Source of the DNA: Entrophospora sp. SA101
Taxonomy: Eukaryota > Glomeromycota > Glomeromycetes > Entrophosporales > Entrophosporaceae
NCBI GenBank assembly: GCA_958430865.1
Contig: CAUDNR010004288.1
Location: 9,877 to 50,540 of the forward strand
Direction: 5' to 3'
Length of the DNA: 40,664 bases
Positions 11,128-21,784 of this stretch are shown one piece after another. The notes under the pieces are model-generated. The model was not told the DNA's origin and did no database searches. It was given only the letters and a program-made list of their open reading frames with translations. The position numbers were made by a program, and so were the translations under genes. The number at the start of each line of letters is the position of its first letter. Position 1 is the first letter of the stretch.

Positions 11128-12104
11128 GAAGAAATATTATAATTAATGATAGAAAATTGGTTTATTATATATTATCATTCTTGTATGTGAATAATATAAT
11201 TACTTACCAAACGTTACATAACCAACATTTTCTTTATTATTCAATCTTTGTAGTTCAGGTAAATGTCTGATTTCTAATGGAGGATCTTTATTGGAATAAA
11301 GTACTTGAGGAGCATTTTGAAGTTCAATACGACGACGAGCATCAACGAATTCTTGCAAGAATAATTTTCCACAGATACTGTCAGTTTCTTCATTAAACAA
11401 AGTGGAGAAGATAACAGTTACCCTGTCATGTCGAGCTTGGATATAAATAGCTTCTTGATCTCTATAATGAATTTGCATTAGAACAGGATCTGGATTTTGT
11501 TGTTTTTGGTCTTCGAATTGAGTTTGTTGTTCAAATGCACGTTCAAATGGTTGTGCCAAAAGATTACGTTTAATCAATGAAAGTTTTTTAACTAATGCTA
11601 CCCTTTCCTCTTAATTTTTAAAAAGTCCCGAGAGAGAAAAATTGTTGATTAGAATTTTTTATAAAAATTAAAATAAAATTATATACAAAAAATGTTTTTT
11701 ACCTTTATCAGCTGGTAACTTTTGTAAATCAAATTCCAAAGTAAAATCATAATTATTCTCTATTTCAGAACTAATGTATTGACCATATTCTTTTTTTAAC
11801 ATGTCATAAGCACCAAATTTAACAAGTTCTTTGTAACATTGCATATAAAGTGAAAATGTTATTACATCTTTTGATTTTGGAGTAGATATGTAATAGTAGA
11901 CACCATCAAAATCGACCACTGTCATATCAAGGATTGTAGGCTCAAGGCTAATTTGCAATAATTTACCTGGATAATTAATAAGATGTCTACCATATAATAT
12001 TTATTAAATAGCTTATTTGCAAAATTCATTAATTATAATTACCCTACAATTGGTTGAGTCAAAGTTTCTTCTATTACAATATTATGAGAATCTAGCAAAA
12101 TCAT
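10873..12104 (-). CDS. ARPC2: Arp2/3 complex subunit 2 (p34/ARPC2), four exons
   Basis: ARPC2 is the 34 kDa core subunit of the Arp2/3 complex, which nucleates branched actin filaments at the cortex and endocytic sites. With ARPC4 it forms the central scaffold that binds the mother filament. Exons on the minus strand: 12104-12043, 11986-11703, 11609-11208 and 11087-10873. Introns are 56, 93 and 120 nt with GT-AG ends and phases that join cleanly. The total is 963 nt, or 320 residues, close to the usual 300-320. Family landmarks are in order: [12 protein letters not shown] at the start, [93 protein letters not shown] joined to VLFPRHF, and [20 protein letters not shown] near the C-terminus. 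No defect seen. The first acceptor (ATGGTAG, 11988-11987) was chosen because the later CCAG gives a stop. Confidence 0.95.
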
Positions 12105-12509
12105 CTTTATTGCAATAAATAAATAAAAAAATACTGTAATTAATTGTGACACGAAGCAAATAAGATCATCATTGATAAAATAAATAAATTCGAGGTTCAC
12201 ATTTTTGGTATTTTGTAGTGTACTATTAGTATTGTGTGTATTTTAATTCATAAATATCGATTAAAAATATTTAATCCACGTATTTTTCAATAAAAATTAT
12301 TTACTTCAAAAAACATTTCTTCTTTTGGTTGATTTAAAAGCAAATGTTCAACCGAATTCGTGAATCATGAAAAAAGAGAAACGATTTTACGTATTTTTTT
12401 GAAATTCGAGCAACAATTAAACACAATAATCACAATTATTAGTGATATTAAAAAATTAGATTTTAAAGAATTTATTTATATTGATTCAAAATTCATAATA
12501 ATAATAATA
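12105..12509. promoter_or_regulatory. Divergent intergenic region, ARPC2 and the Mdj1-like pseudogene
   Basis: About 400 bp of AT-rich DNA separates the ARPC2 start (minus strand) from the ATG of the Mdj1-like remnant (plus strand), so it must hold the ARPC2 promoter. I see no unambiguous TATA or CCAAT pair. Confidence 0.4.
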
Positions 12510-14050
12510 ATGATGATAAGGTAAGAAAATAGCCATACTGTAATTAGTAAATATTTAAATTATTTATGATTAATATTTTCATTATACAGATTGAAATCTT
12601 TTTCATTTCTCCGGCAAAAAAACTTCTCTGATATTCCATGCAATTTAATAAATTAATTATGACATATTTAGTCGCTGTGAATAAAAATAAAGATTTTTAT
12701 GAAATTCTTCAAGTGTAAAAAATGCATCACAATCAGGTATAAAGAAAGCATATCATGCAGTATGTTATATATATATATATTATATATGTGTTTAAATATA
12801 TTTATTATATATACACACATATTAGCTACTTTGTTTCATATTTTGTGAATCTTAGCTTGCAAAAAAGTATCACCCTGATATTAATAAAGATCCAGCAGAA
12901 AAAGAAATATTTGTACAAATTCAAGAAGCTTACGATGTAAATAACTAGGATAGTAATGAAAGAGTGAAAAATCAAAGATCGACTATTTGATATTATGTGA
13001 CGAAGAAAAACGTGTACAGTCTGATAAACGGGCGCAGCACGTGAGGTATTCTATACAAGTTTATTAATATATTAAAATTTTTTACCTAAAAAATTACAAT
13101 AATAATAACGAAACGAAGAAGGAGGTCCAACAGGCACATGTGGATTTCCTGGTGGCAGTGATGCAAGTTATGGTGAATTTTTTGGATTTAGTAAAGTGTT
13201 GTTTAGCAATATATTTGACGGTGGATTTGACAGTCCAAAAGTTAAAACGGGTTCCGGACAACCTTATACAAGTGGATCTGATATTGGAGTGTCTTTTATT
13301 CTTAGCGTCATTATTTTTATATCAATCACAATATATATATATATATATAATTAAATTAAATTAATAATATCGTTATCAAAAATATAACTTTTATGGAATC
13401 GGCGAAAGGAGCCAAATAAACTGTTGCTATAGAAACAATAGCTAATTGCAAAGTGTATAATGAATGGACTCGATACAAAAGGTGGAAACCTGTAAAGCAT
13501 GTAAAGGGTCTGGTGTCCAATATATTGTTATAGCATCAGGGTTTCATATACAAACAACCTGTCCTTCTTGTAATACAAAAATATCATCCGGAAATAGATG
13601 TTCGACATGTTCTGTTATAGGTCAAGTAAAAGAAAAAAAACCTATTACTATTGATATTTCTGCTGGTAAAATATTCAAATTTTGCAATTAATCAATCAAA
13701 CTAACTAATTAGTAATTTGTATTTGTCTCGATAAATTATAGGTGTTGAGGATGGAACAAAAATCAGATTAATTAGACAAAGGTGATGCACCTTATGGTGG
13801 TCAAGGAACACTGGAGATTTATTTGCAAAATCAAATATTATTGTCAACAAAGAAATATCATTCTATCGAGCATTTATAGGTGGTTATATAGTAGTGCTGA
13901 TAGATGGTGATGTTGAATCAAAAGTTCCCGAGGCTTTCACAATCTGATCAACGTATTGTATAAAAGTGGCAATTTCCAAAATGATCAACACGTTAATTTG
14001 AAAGTAAATTTACCAAGTTGGAGGGATTATTTTTTAAGGAAAAAATCATA
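12510..14050 (+). pseudogene. Mitochondrial-type DnaJ (Mdj1-like) pseudogene, introns retained
   Basis: Type I mitochondrial DnaJ proteins stimulate mitochondrial Hsp70 in protein folding. All modules appear in order but broken. ATGATGATAAG is followed by a 69 nt intron (12521-12589) and a presequence-like LKSFSFLRQKNFSD. KDFYEILQV then meets a stop near 12716. After another intron comes LAKKYHPDINKDPAEKEIF with the HPD triad near 12880. Later are DEEKRVQ, a Gly/Phe region (GGPTGTCGFPGGSDASYGEFF) at 13116-13190, and the zinc-finger region with CKACKGSG, CPSC and CSTC at 13490-13612. The latter reads on in a 75-codon ORF from 13464. The first finger is destroyed (CKVYNEW). An intron with GTAAAA and TTATAG separates ISAG from VEDGTKIRLIRQ near 13665-13741, and the C-terminal domain then decays. 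Retained introns indicate a segmental duplicate rather than a retrocopy. Confidence 0.85.
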
Positions 14051-15373
14051 ATACTATAAAATTTTATTTTGAATTTAGTAGAGAGTCCTTACACTTCAAC
14101 AAAAAGAAGGTTGATCGTGTAAAGTAATTTCCAAATGTAATAATAAATTTTAATTTTTGCATTATAGTGTGTAACTTTTAAGTTTCAATGACATAATAGA
14201 TTGACGTTTTTCCAATTTTACAGATCCTGATGTTCAAAAGAAAAGCATCCAATTATGGAAGTGCAATTAGTTCTTATAAAAGTAGGTTACCAAAAACTCC
14301 ATAAATTTATTATTAAGGTTACACCGGACTTTTCAATAGAAAAAATCATAAGCAAAACTTTTCTAAATAGATATTCTTTGATTCCTTAAAATTTCAATTG
14401 TAGAATTTTGACTGGATTTTTCAATAAGGTATTTCATTATATATTCATAAAGTGACTCAATACCAAGTTGATCTGTTGCAATTAATAGTTCTAATACTTC
14501 AGCTCCAGAATAATTTTAAATTCAATTTTTACATGTATATAGAAATCTAGATAAATTATTATTATTATATTGTCCGAGTCAAAATTTCAATACTCTAATC
14601 TTAAAATGCAATTTCTAGAAATAATTTCTATTACCCCTGATGATGTTTTTCCCAGCAGATATTCTATATTATCTGTTTGAGTCAAAAACGTCCAAAATCT
14701 TAATATACTTAGCCTCGAGCTTTACTTTAATATTTTCGGCCTGGGTTCTGCTGATCTTAGGCATCTTCCTAATGTCTGTTTTTCTAAAATAAAAGGAAAA
14801 GAAATAAAAATATATACAACTATGTTTAGCAAAGGATCTCCGCCTAGTAAGGTGAATCCATTGTTAGAGGTAGATTTACTATCATTATGAAAATATAAAA
14901 TTCGAAGACACAGCAAGATCAAGGATAAGGACAGTTTATTATTTATTGTTAAAGGTTTTTTTATTATTATTATGAGGTTAATGACATATGAAGTTAAGAA
15001 AGTTACAACGTTATTTATACATGTTAAAGGTTCAATCATCTAGTTCTCTAATTTCCAAGAACTCTCAATTTGTTCTAATTAAATGTATTCCTTAAAAATA
15101 AACAAGATCTTTCTTTTAAGAACAATTCCAGGTTCTTTTTAAAGTGAACGAATTATTTTAAAGAAATACAATTTAGAATGTTAGAATAATCTTGATAATT
15201 TCCTTGAGTTAATTAATTATTATTGATCAACACTATCAAATTGGACTGGTTCGAATTCTTTGCATGTTTTCCGATTTCTTTTCGTGAAACTTTTATAAAT
15301 CATTTCCCGATTTAATTATTGATTTCCCGTGATCCATAAATATATATTAGTATTAGTATATATAATATCAATA
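14051..15373. other. No gene seen
   Basis: AT-rich intergenic DNA. Two loosely repeated phrases lie at 14321-14345 (CCGGACTTTTCAATAGAAAA) and 14408-14430 (GACTGGATTTTTCAATAAGG). A 105-codon minus-strand ORF at 14722-15039 has a composition typical of chance frames. 14560-14760 is slightly GC-richer but not recognisably coding. Confidence 0.4.
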
Positions 15374-15453
15374 AACTTGATAAGTCGGTCATTTATTTAT
15401 TTATATCATCAAATGCTTTAAACAATTGATTGGTGCGTCCGACTTATCGAGTT
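15374..15453. mobile_element. TA-flanked MITE-like palindrome, 80 bp
   Basis: The arms AACTTGATAAGTCGGTC and, reverse-complemented from the right, AACTCGATAAGTCGGAC match at 15 of 17 positions. TA dinucleotides flank both sides (15372-15373, 15454-15455), as expected of Tc1/mariner-type insertion. The interior is plain AT-rich sequence with no coding capacity. Confidence 0.7.
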
Positions 15454-15885
15454 TATAACTTGGGTTTGAAACATTTTGACAATATGATATCCACTTTCTT
15501 TTGTTGATCATTTAATGCATTGCTAAAAATGGACAATGAGAAGATACAATGGATGCATGTGTATTAACTTCTTTTGATGCTTGGTTCTACACAAGACATT
15601 TTTTTTACATCAGTGTTTAATTTTCGTTAAATATTTTTCGATTTTTTTTTATTTAGGTGTTCATAAATAAAGTTGTGAATCATAGTTCCTTATTTTTCCC
15701 TCATTTTGATTGACACAAAGATTAAACCTACTATTTGAGTCACGAGGACAATTAATCCTTTGGGACACAGTTCACTCACTCACTGTCCATATAATAATAA
15801 TTAAAAATTTACACGCCCTTAACAGTTAATTTTACCATCAAAGAAGGAATACTGGTACTAATCTCTCTCTAAATTCCTTCTAATA

Positions 15886-15964
15886 CGGTCAGAACTCTTT
15901 AAAACCGAAGTAATCATGTATATTCGTTTTATCAAACATCGTCTTAACAAGTTAGTTCTGACTG
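15886..15964. mobile_element. TA-flanked MITE-like palindrome, 79 bp
   Basis: The left arm CGGTCAGAACTCTTTAA and the right arm reverse-complemented, CAGTCAGAACTAACTTG, share C(G/A)GTCAGAACT. TA lies on both sides (15884-15885 and 15965-15966). Its size matches the element at 15374-15453, but the ends differ in sequence. The CAGTCAGAACT-type end resembles pogo/mariner-like TIRs, which is inference. Confidence 0.65.
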
Positions 15965-17207
15965 TATCCATATAGAGATATATTAAAAAAAAAAAAAGCA
16001 GATCTTTCTAGAAAGTACCATTTCATTAATATATATATATACATATGATATTTATTGAAATGTTATTTTTTTTTTTCTCATGAAATTTGTTGTTATCAAA
16101 ATTTTCCTTCTTTCCTTTAATTTTGAAATGTTCTCGGGATTATTTTATATTATTTTGTTGTCATTTTCTTGTATTTTCATTTTATTAACATTTTTATGTA
16201 CTTATTTATTTAGTTGGATGGGCTTTTCTTGGAAATTAGCTAAGTTTTTACATTGTATTATTTGTTATATTGTTATATTATTATTCGTTCACATTTTTCA
16301 TCGTTTCTTTTTAAAAATTTTTTTTTTGTATTTCTTTCGATCCTCTTGGCCTAGAGTTGATCCTTCCTTGCTTTTCTCTTGTCAGTTTCTCTTTTCTCTC
16401 AGTAAAAGTAGAACTGTGGACCGATACCCTTTTGAATTCCTTTTAATACCCATTTCTTTGATCACCGGATGATCCCAACATTAATTTATGAATTGAATTT
16501 TTAATATTCCCTTTCTTCTGGTTCCAAATTTTGTTCGATCATCCGTTTTCTTTTCTTATTACTGGTTTCTTTGACGTTCTTCCAGTTTATCGAAAAGAAC
16601 TGTCCTGTTGGTGGCTGGTGGCGGTCGTTTTGGTAGGTTTTTATAATATTTCATAATCCCGAGAAACATGAATTTGTAACAAGTATAATGAATACTATGA
16701 GTAATAATAAAGTAAACTTTGAAATGTATTTACTATTTATTGAATTCGTATTTATTGATGTTTATGACAATTATTACTGTTATTGTTGTTATTATAACCA
16801 TTATTATGGCGAAATAATTGATAAATTGAATGGATCAGGCTAAATAAGCCTTTACCAACGAATGGTTTTTTAATATGGGATTATAAGTCGAAATTTTGTT
16901 CTCAAGCCAAGGCTTTGCGATAGCGTGTAACAAGCAATTTTCTCGTATACAATCATTACGTTTTTAATACGCGTTTTATTCCATTATTAATTTAACTATT
17001 ACGCGTAGTTAAACAAAATCATCAATTTAACACAACCAACTCCCACATATCAATGTCGACATTTGTTTCGAACTCACAATTCGAGCGCGGTTTGGTCTTT
17101 TTCATTTATGAAATGTAATAATAATCAAAGAAATATTAGTAACAATTATTTGTTATATAATAATTGTATCGTAATAGTTGAAAGAAAATATACGGGAAAA
17201 TTTTTTT
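15965..17207. other. No confident gene; T-rich open frame and a short inverted repeat
   Basis: A 130-codon plus-strand frame (16080-16472) is almost entirely Phe, Leu, Ile and Ser from T-rich DNA and is probably chance. CGGATGATC at 16466-16474 is repeated inverted near 16538-16546, bounding about 80 bp, but without target duplications. The remainder is AT-rich. Confidence 0.35.
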
Positions 17208-17560
17208 AGCTCCATACAAATTAATTATTGGAACTATGAAAAAATCTCCATCACATTTTTCGGCGGCGGATACGCTTTACGATTTTCTTTGGTTTCTATG
17301 ATTTTTTTTCACTGTCTTACAAAAACAAAAGTGTTTGTATATAGAAAAATGCTTAATATTAATATATGGTTATCATCTATAAAAATGGAAATGTTTTTTA
17401 TCCCTTGTAACCCAATGTAGTTATAAATATTCTTGCTGCTTTGCATAAATGGATTGAGGAAGGCAAATGTATAGATGATTGTGAGGAGGAAATCGAAAAG
17501 TACGTTTCTGAAGATGATGGCGAGCGATTAAGAACACTTGATGGTTTGAAAATAAATTGA
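17208..17560 (+). pseudogene. Exon-like fragments of an unrecognised gene
   Basis: Two coding-looking pieces on the plus strand. The first follows a TTTTTTAG acceptor at 17210 and reads PYKLIIGTMKKSPSHFSAAD then TLYDFLW. The second starts after CCCAATGTAG at 17421 and reads INILAALHKWIEEGKCIDDC, then EEEIEKYVSEDDGERL and LRTLDGLKIN to a TGA at 17560. The second is acidic and clearly unlike the low-complexity surroundings. I could not join them with a clean intron, and no 5' exon is visible, so this may be a gene remnant. Family unknown. Confidence 0.35.
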
Positions 17561-18119
17561 GACAATGGGCTGGGTCGAGAATAGATATGACATTCACTAC
17601 AGTACGGTGACATGTGACCGGTAAATAAACCTCATTTTCGTGGTAGTTACTTTAATAAAATATAAGCTAATATATAACCAAGAAGAAATTTCATGGATTC
17701 AAAGATAGTAGCGTTAAATAAATTATCAAAATTAAAGATAAAAATGACATATTCTTAATATTTCACAAAACAATTTACGCAAGGAAATTAAAAACCATAA
17801 AGATTTAAATTGCAAAAAATTCTATATCAGATTATCAATATTTATTTATTTTTTTTTCAATTATAATAACTATTACTAATATTAATATTTCTTTTTATTG
17901 TTATTACAACAAAAATTACTATTCCCGGAACTGAGGAAATTTTGTTTTATCAAAATTGAACTAATTTGATTCGCTCGTATTGGAAAAGGAAAATAAAAAT
18001 AAAAAATAATTATAAAAAAAATAAAATAAAAAACAATATAAAAAAAATAAAAAAATAAAAAAATAAAAAAATAAAAAAATATAGAGAAAAAATAGAAAAA
18101 ATTTAAAAATTTAAAAATT
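17561..18119. other. No gene seen; A-rich tract
   Basis: AT-rich sequence that becomes an almost pure A/T low-complexity tract (AAATAAAAAAATAAAA type) at 17985-18120, immediately 3' of the secreted-protein gene on the minus strand. Confidence 0.5.
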
Positions 18120-18478
18120 TTATGGAGTTGGTGCCAAAAAGCAGGCAGCGCAAACGGTCATGCATGCACCTTGGGCTACATTACAAGCGATCGCTGCAGG
18201 TGGTAAAGCCGCCCCTCCCGTTGCACCTATATAATAATAATAACAATAACAATGCAAATATAATCAATAAACAGAATAAATAAATATTGGATGTTAATTA
18301 GAAGTTGTGTATATTTACCGGCCACGATACCAGCTGCTGCATAACAGCTTACCCACGCCGCGTTACACGCAGTCTGACAAAGCCCGTACGCAAGTAAGCC
18401 TGCGTTTACTTGCGATGTAGAAATTATCATGAATATGATAAATGTAAGTAAGATTTGGTTTTTTAAATTTTTAAACAT
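18120..18478 (-). CDS. Small secreted cysteine-rich protein, Zys3-like, 88 aa
   Basis: Two exons on the minus strand, 18478-18319 and 18226-18120, joined across a 92 nt GT-AG intron. They encode 88 residues. Residues 1-26 form a signal peptide (basic MFKNLKNQ, then hydrophobic LLTFIIFMIIS, ending STSQVNA). The mature part is Ala/Gly-rich with cysteines at about 34, 38, 45, 68, 75, 79 and 82 in the arrangement GLCQTACNAAWVSCYAAAG, IACNVAQGACMTVCAACF. This pattern resembles the small Zys3-like (zygote-specific protein) family found scattered in algae, fungi and animals. The function is not established, and a role outside the cell is inference from the signal peptide. No defect seen. Confidence 0.85.
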
Positions 18479-19292
18479 TTTTTATAATATGATATTTGAA
18501 AAGAATGGAGGTCGAAAAGTATTTTTTGATTTTTATTTTGATAATTATGATTTTGATTTTGTAAAGATGGATGATAAATAAAAAGTTTGAAAATACGTTT
18601 CTTTTATAATGGTTTTTTTGAATTATAGATGCTTCGATTGGAAAAATTACATCATGTATTTGGAATTGGGCGTAACTGCGCAATTCAAATGAAACTGTCT
18701 AAATCAAGACAATTATTACTAAATTAGGATCTAACATCTTTACGCTTACGGAGTTTGAAAAGTAAAAGTTGATTAAAACCGGTTTTGCGAATATAATGGC
18801 GAGGGAAATAAATAAATAAATTTATTAATTCCGCATAGTTCGGATTATGAAATATTTAAAGTATCGATTTAAAAGGTAATTTCTCATCAAAGCCACTTTA
18901 AAAATTAAAAAAACTTGATACAAACCAAAATTTGAATTAAGATATTTTACAACAAATAAAAGTTTTGTAATACAACTATTTAAAAAACCTTCTTCTCAAA
19001 ATAAAAAAAGGTCATTCATTATATTGTAAGTTTTCACAAAATTTCTGGAAATAACAAAGAATCTCCGAATTCCATCGTACGATTGTTTAAAAATGACGCG
19101 AGTAAATTTGTAGAAATCTGTACTTCTGTACTTTGTGTAATGTTGCCTTATGTTATCTTCAAAAAGGGAATTGATTGTTTTGTAAAATGTCATTGTTGAC
19201 TTATTTGTTAATTCATTATTAATGACTACGCAAATAAAAACTAAAAACCTGTATTCTCAATTTAACTTTTTCCTAATCAGTGTATAATAAAA
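18479..19292. other. No gene seen
   Basis: AT-rich DNA containing the promoter side of the secreted-protein gene. A 65-codon minus-strand frame at 18996-19193 has no recognisable features. Confidence 0.4.
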
Positions 19293-19365
19293 ATCAATGT
19301 GCAGGTGTAACAGTAGTTTTCTGCAGATAGTTTCTAAATTTGAGTATTGTTACATAGTTTACGGG
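19293..19365. repeat. Diverged relative of the hAT MITE at 38227
   Basis: Shares GGTGTAACA, then AGATAGTTTCTAAATTTG, then TTACA in the same order and spacing as the interior of the element at 38227-38345. The CAGTGTTG ends are not clear here, so it is probably an old, truncated relative. Confidence 0.45.
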
Positions 19366-19560
19366 TTTGGACTAGTTAAAAATTTTTTCAAATAGTAACT
19401 TTTTAAAAAAATTTAAAATTTGGATTTTTTTTTAAAATGCGTTTTTTTCATATTAATAAAAAACTCTTATCTCTCTCATGAAAAAAATAAATGAGATGAT
19501 TTACATGTAGAATAAGTCATCTTCTATTTAAAAATCAAAAAAAAAATGAGGGTTAAATAG

Positions 19561-19630
19561 TAAATTTTTCACCTTGGGGTCTACAAAATTTTAAAATTTT
19601 GGTCCAAATTTCTGTTCGTTTAAGGGATAA
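19561..19630. repeat. Solitary right end of the TTATCCC-type element
   Basis: Ends with CGTTTAAGGGATAA followed by TA, preceded by GGTCCAAATTTCTG and GGGGTCTAC. This is the same order as the right end of the 20354-21418 element. No matching left end is visible upstream, so it appears truncated. Confidence 0.65.
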
Positions 19631-19930
19631 TAGCATTTCTTGACAGTCAGTTTAAAGGACATATTAAAACCTCAATTTCGTAATATGTGAACATAACCAC
19701 CAAAAAAAAAAAGGTTTTTACTTAATGCAGTGAATTTGTTTTAAAAAAAACACAAATGTATATTCTTTTTTATATTTTCATTGTTTCTCAAAGAGCTAAA
19801 TTTTTCTTTTGCTGAATACAAATTCACTCATTACCCGGAAATTTCTAATATTAATAATAAATCAACTAATTTTAGTGTATAATTATTATCGAATGAAACT
19901 TTTACGCAAAAGCTTTTTATAATTATTAGT

Positions 19931-20345
19931 GATGTTAGCCGGCTAAGGAATTTATTGGCCTAGCTGATTAAGGAATTTTTAAACGGTTTAGCTGGCTAAA
20001 AAAAATTTCTCTTTATATTCATTTTTTACGTCTGGAATTTAGTGCAGAATTTCAATGGCATAGACATTTAATATATACATTTACTCAAAAAGCAAAATAC
20101 AATACATCATAGCAAGATAAAAGTCATAGAGTTTCTATTCGTAATACAAATTCTTATTTTAATTCGAATTATTATTATTCGTTCTATTCGAATTATTCGT
20201 TCTATATATTCAAATTATTCGTTCTATTCGAATTATTTGTTATATTCGAATTATTCATTTTATTCGTTTATTCGAATAAAACTTTCAATGTAATTCGAAT
20301 ACTCAAATTCATAACGAATAAAACAAATCATTTGAATCATTAAAG
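19931..20345. repeat. Dispersed repeat starting GATGTTAGCCGGCTAA
   Basis: Begins GATGTTAGCCGGCTAAGG, with further TTAGC/GGCTA words to 20000, then the block shared with 2056-2345. A satellite-like run of ATTCGTTCTATTCGAATT units follows at 20160-20290. The start resembles phrases at 8191, 28991 and 33895, suggesting one TIR-type family. The right end is not identified. Confidence 0.55.
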
Positions 20346-20353
20346 GCGAGATA

Positions 20354-21418
20354 TTATCCCTTAAACGAAATCGCGGTCAAATCTGGCCGCAATTTGCAAT
20401 TGTGATCAAAAATTACAAAAAAAGGGTATTTTCCTGCGGTCTCGCCACAACCTTTCTTATTTGATAAAATGATATTCAAAACACCCTACTTTTATTATAA
20501 AAATTTCGTTTGGGTTACATATTACAAATAAAGAAATAATAATGTGTAAAACATAAAAGTTCCTTTGAAATTTTCTTTGCTGATCATTTTATTATAATCA
20601 AAATTCCGACGGAATTTGAAATCCTATGAAATACTAATTAAAGGACATTTCTAAAATCATTATTGTTAATTAACTGCTTATTTTTATTGATGTTTTTGTG
20701 TTTTGGAAAATAGACATAATAAATTATGGAATTAATACTACATGCGGAATTGAAAACTCCTGAGTTTGTAAATCCAAATCCTTTAATGAATTCATGCTAA
20801 AAAAAACTTGATCCAAATTTATTATAAGTGCCAGAAGCGTAAGAGACTTCAGACAAGTAAACTAAACCAAATATTCCAATAAAAATCAAACAATTTTAAA
20901 TTTAACAATTAATTTTAATTTCCCGAAACAACTACTTTTTAATAACAAAAATCAAAATGAACCCAGAACAAAATGCTAATATTCTTGACTCTGATGATGG
21001 ATATTATATTGCTAGTAATACAAGAAGGTGGGGCGGGCTTTATGACAATGAGTTATCTGAAATTGCTAAGAAGAGAAAGTTAATGTTTCGTTAATTATTT
21101 TATTCATTTTTTTATTTGTTATTTAATTTGGTTACACGATCTTATGTAGTAATTTATATCTAAGTAAACTTGTTAATTAGGCCAACTTTTCAAAAATCCA
21201 AAATTAATTTTTTTAAAAAAATACATTTATTTCGGTACTAGTAAAAGAAATTAATTTATTAAAAATGAATATTTATACATAAATTTTATGGCCTTTTCCA
21301 TCTAAAGTCAAAAAAAAAAAAAAAATGGAAGTCAGTTAGTAATTTTTTTGTTTAGTAGGGGTCTACATTTTTTTAAAAATTGCGGCCAAATTTGGCTGCA
21401 ATTTCGTTTAAGGGATAA
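20354..21418. mobile_element. TIR DNA element, 1,065 bp, TA-flanked
   Basis: The left end reads TTATCCCTTAAACGAAAT followed by CGCGGTCAAATCTGGCCGC. The right end, reverse-complemented, repeats this over 42 bp with four mismatches. TA flanks both ends (20352-20353 and 21419-21420), suggesting a Tc1/mariner-like or other TA-targeting transposase. The interior holds one short ORF (20957-21094) and otherwise AT-rich DNA, so it looks non-autonomous. Confidence 0.8.
20957..21094 (+). CDS. Short ORF inside the TTATCCC element, 45 aa
   Basis: A 45-residue frame: an acidic start (MNPEQNANILDSDDGYYIAS), RRWGGLYDNE, and a basic end (SEIAKKRKLMFR) resembling a nuclear localisation signal. Its codon content looks more protein-like than neighbouring chance frames. 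It could be the remnant of a transposase N-terminus or a captured host exon. No family recognised. Confidence 0.3.
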   Translation: MNPEQNANILDSDDGYYIASNTRRWGGLYDNELSEIAKKRKLMFR

Positions 21419-21784
21419 TAAGTAATAATAATACCGGCAGCTTAGTACCATCTGAAAAGGTTTTTCATCAACTGGGGTTTATTAAATTCTTAGCCGGCCC
21501 TTTAGCTTAAAATCATGCTTGCAGATACGGCACATTGCAAGTTGTGAAGTCCGCTTTTTTCTAATACATGCTGTACAAATTCTAAAGTCCAAATCATTTG
21601 TAAATTATGGTATCCAAATGCACAAATTAAAGTTGGGGCATAATATTCGAAATTTATGGAAATTATTTTGACATCCCAAATTATTAAAGTACACATAGGT
21701 TCACAATTAATATGTTCATCTTGTGGCTTTGCTCTCTTGAATCACGGATTGATCAGTTTTTATACAAGAAATGTTGAAACCTCA

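Noticed and set aside
12755..12940. 61-codon Tyr/Ile-rich frame
   Set aside because: Lies in an AT-repeat intron of the DnaJ pseudogene; the real frame here is the HPD-containing one.
14722..15039. 105-codon minus-strand frame
   Set aside because: Composition typical of AT-rich chance frames, no motif, no conserved copy in the window.
16080..16472. 130-codon hydrophobic frame resembling a membrane protein
   Set aside because: Almost entirely Phe/Leu/Ile from T-rich DNA; would be expected by chance, and no promoter or splice context.
16466..16546. Possible MITE with CGGATGATC arms
   Set aside because: Only nine matching bases and no flanking duplication.
18996..19193. 65-codon minus-strand frame
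   Set aside because: No motif, no supporting splice signals, AT-rich composition.
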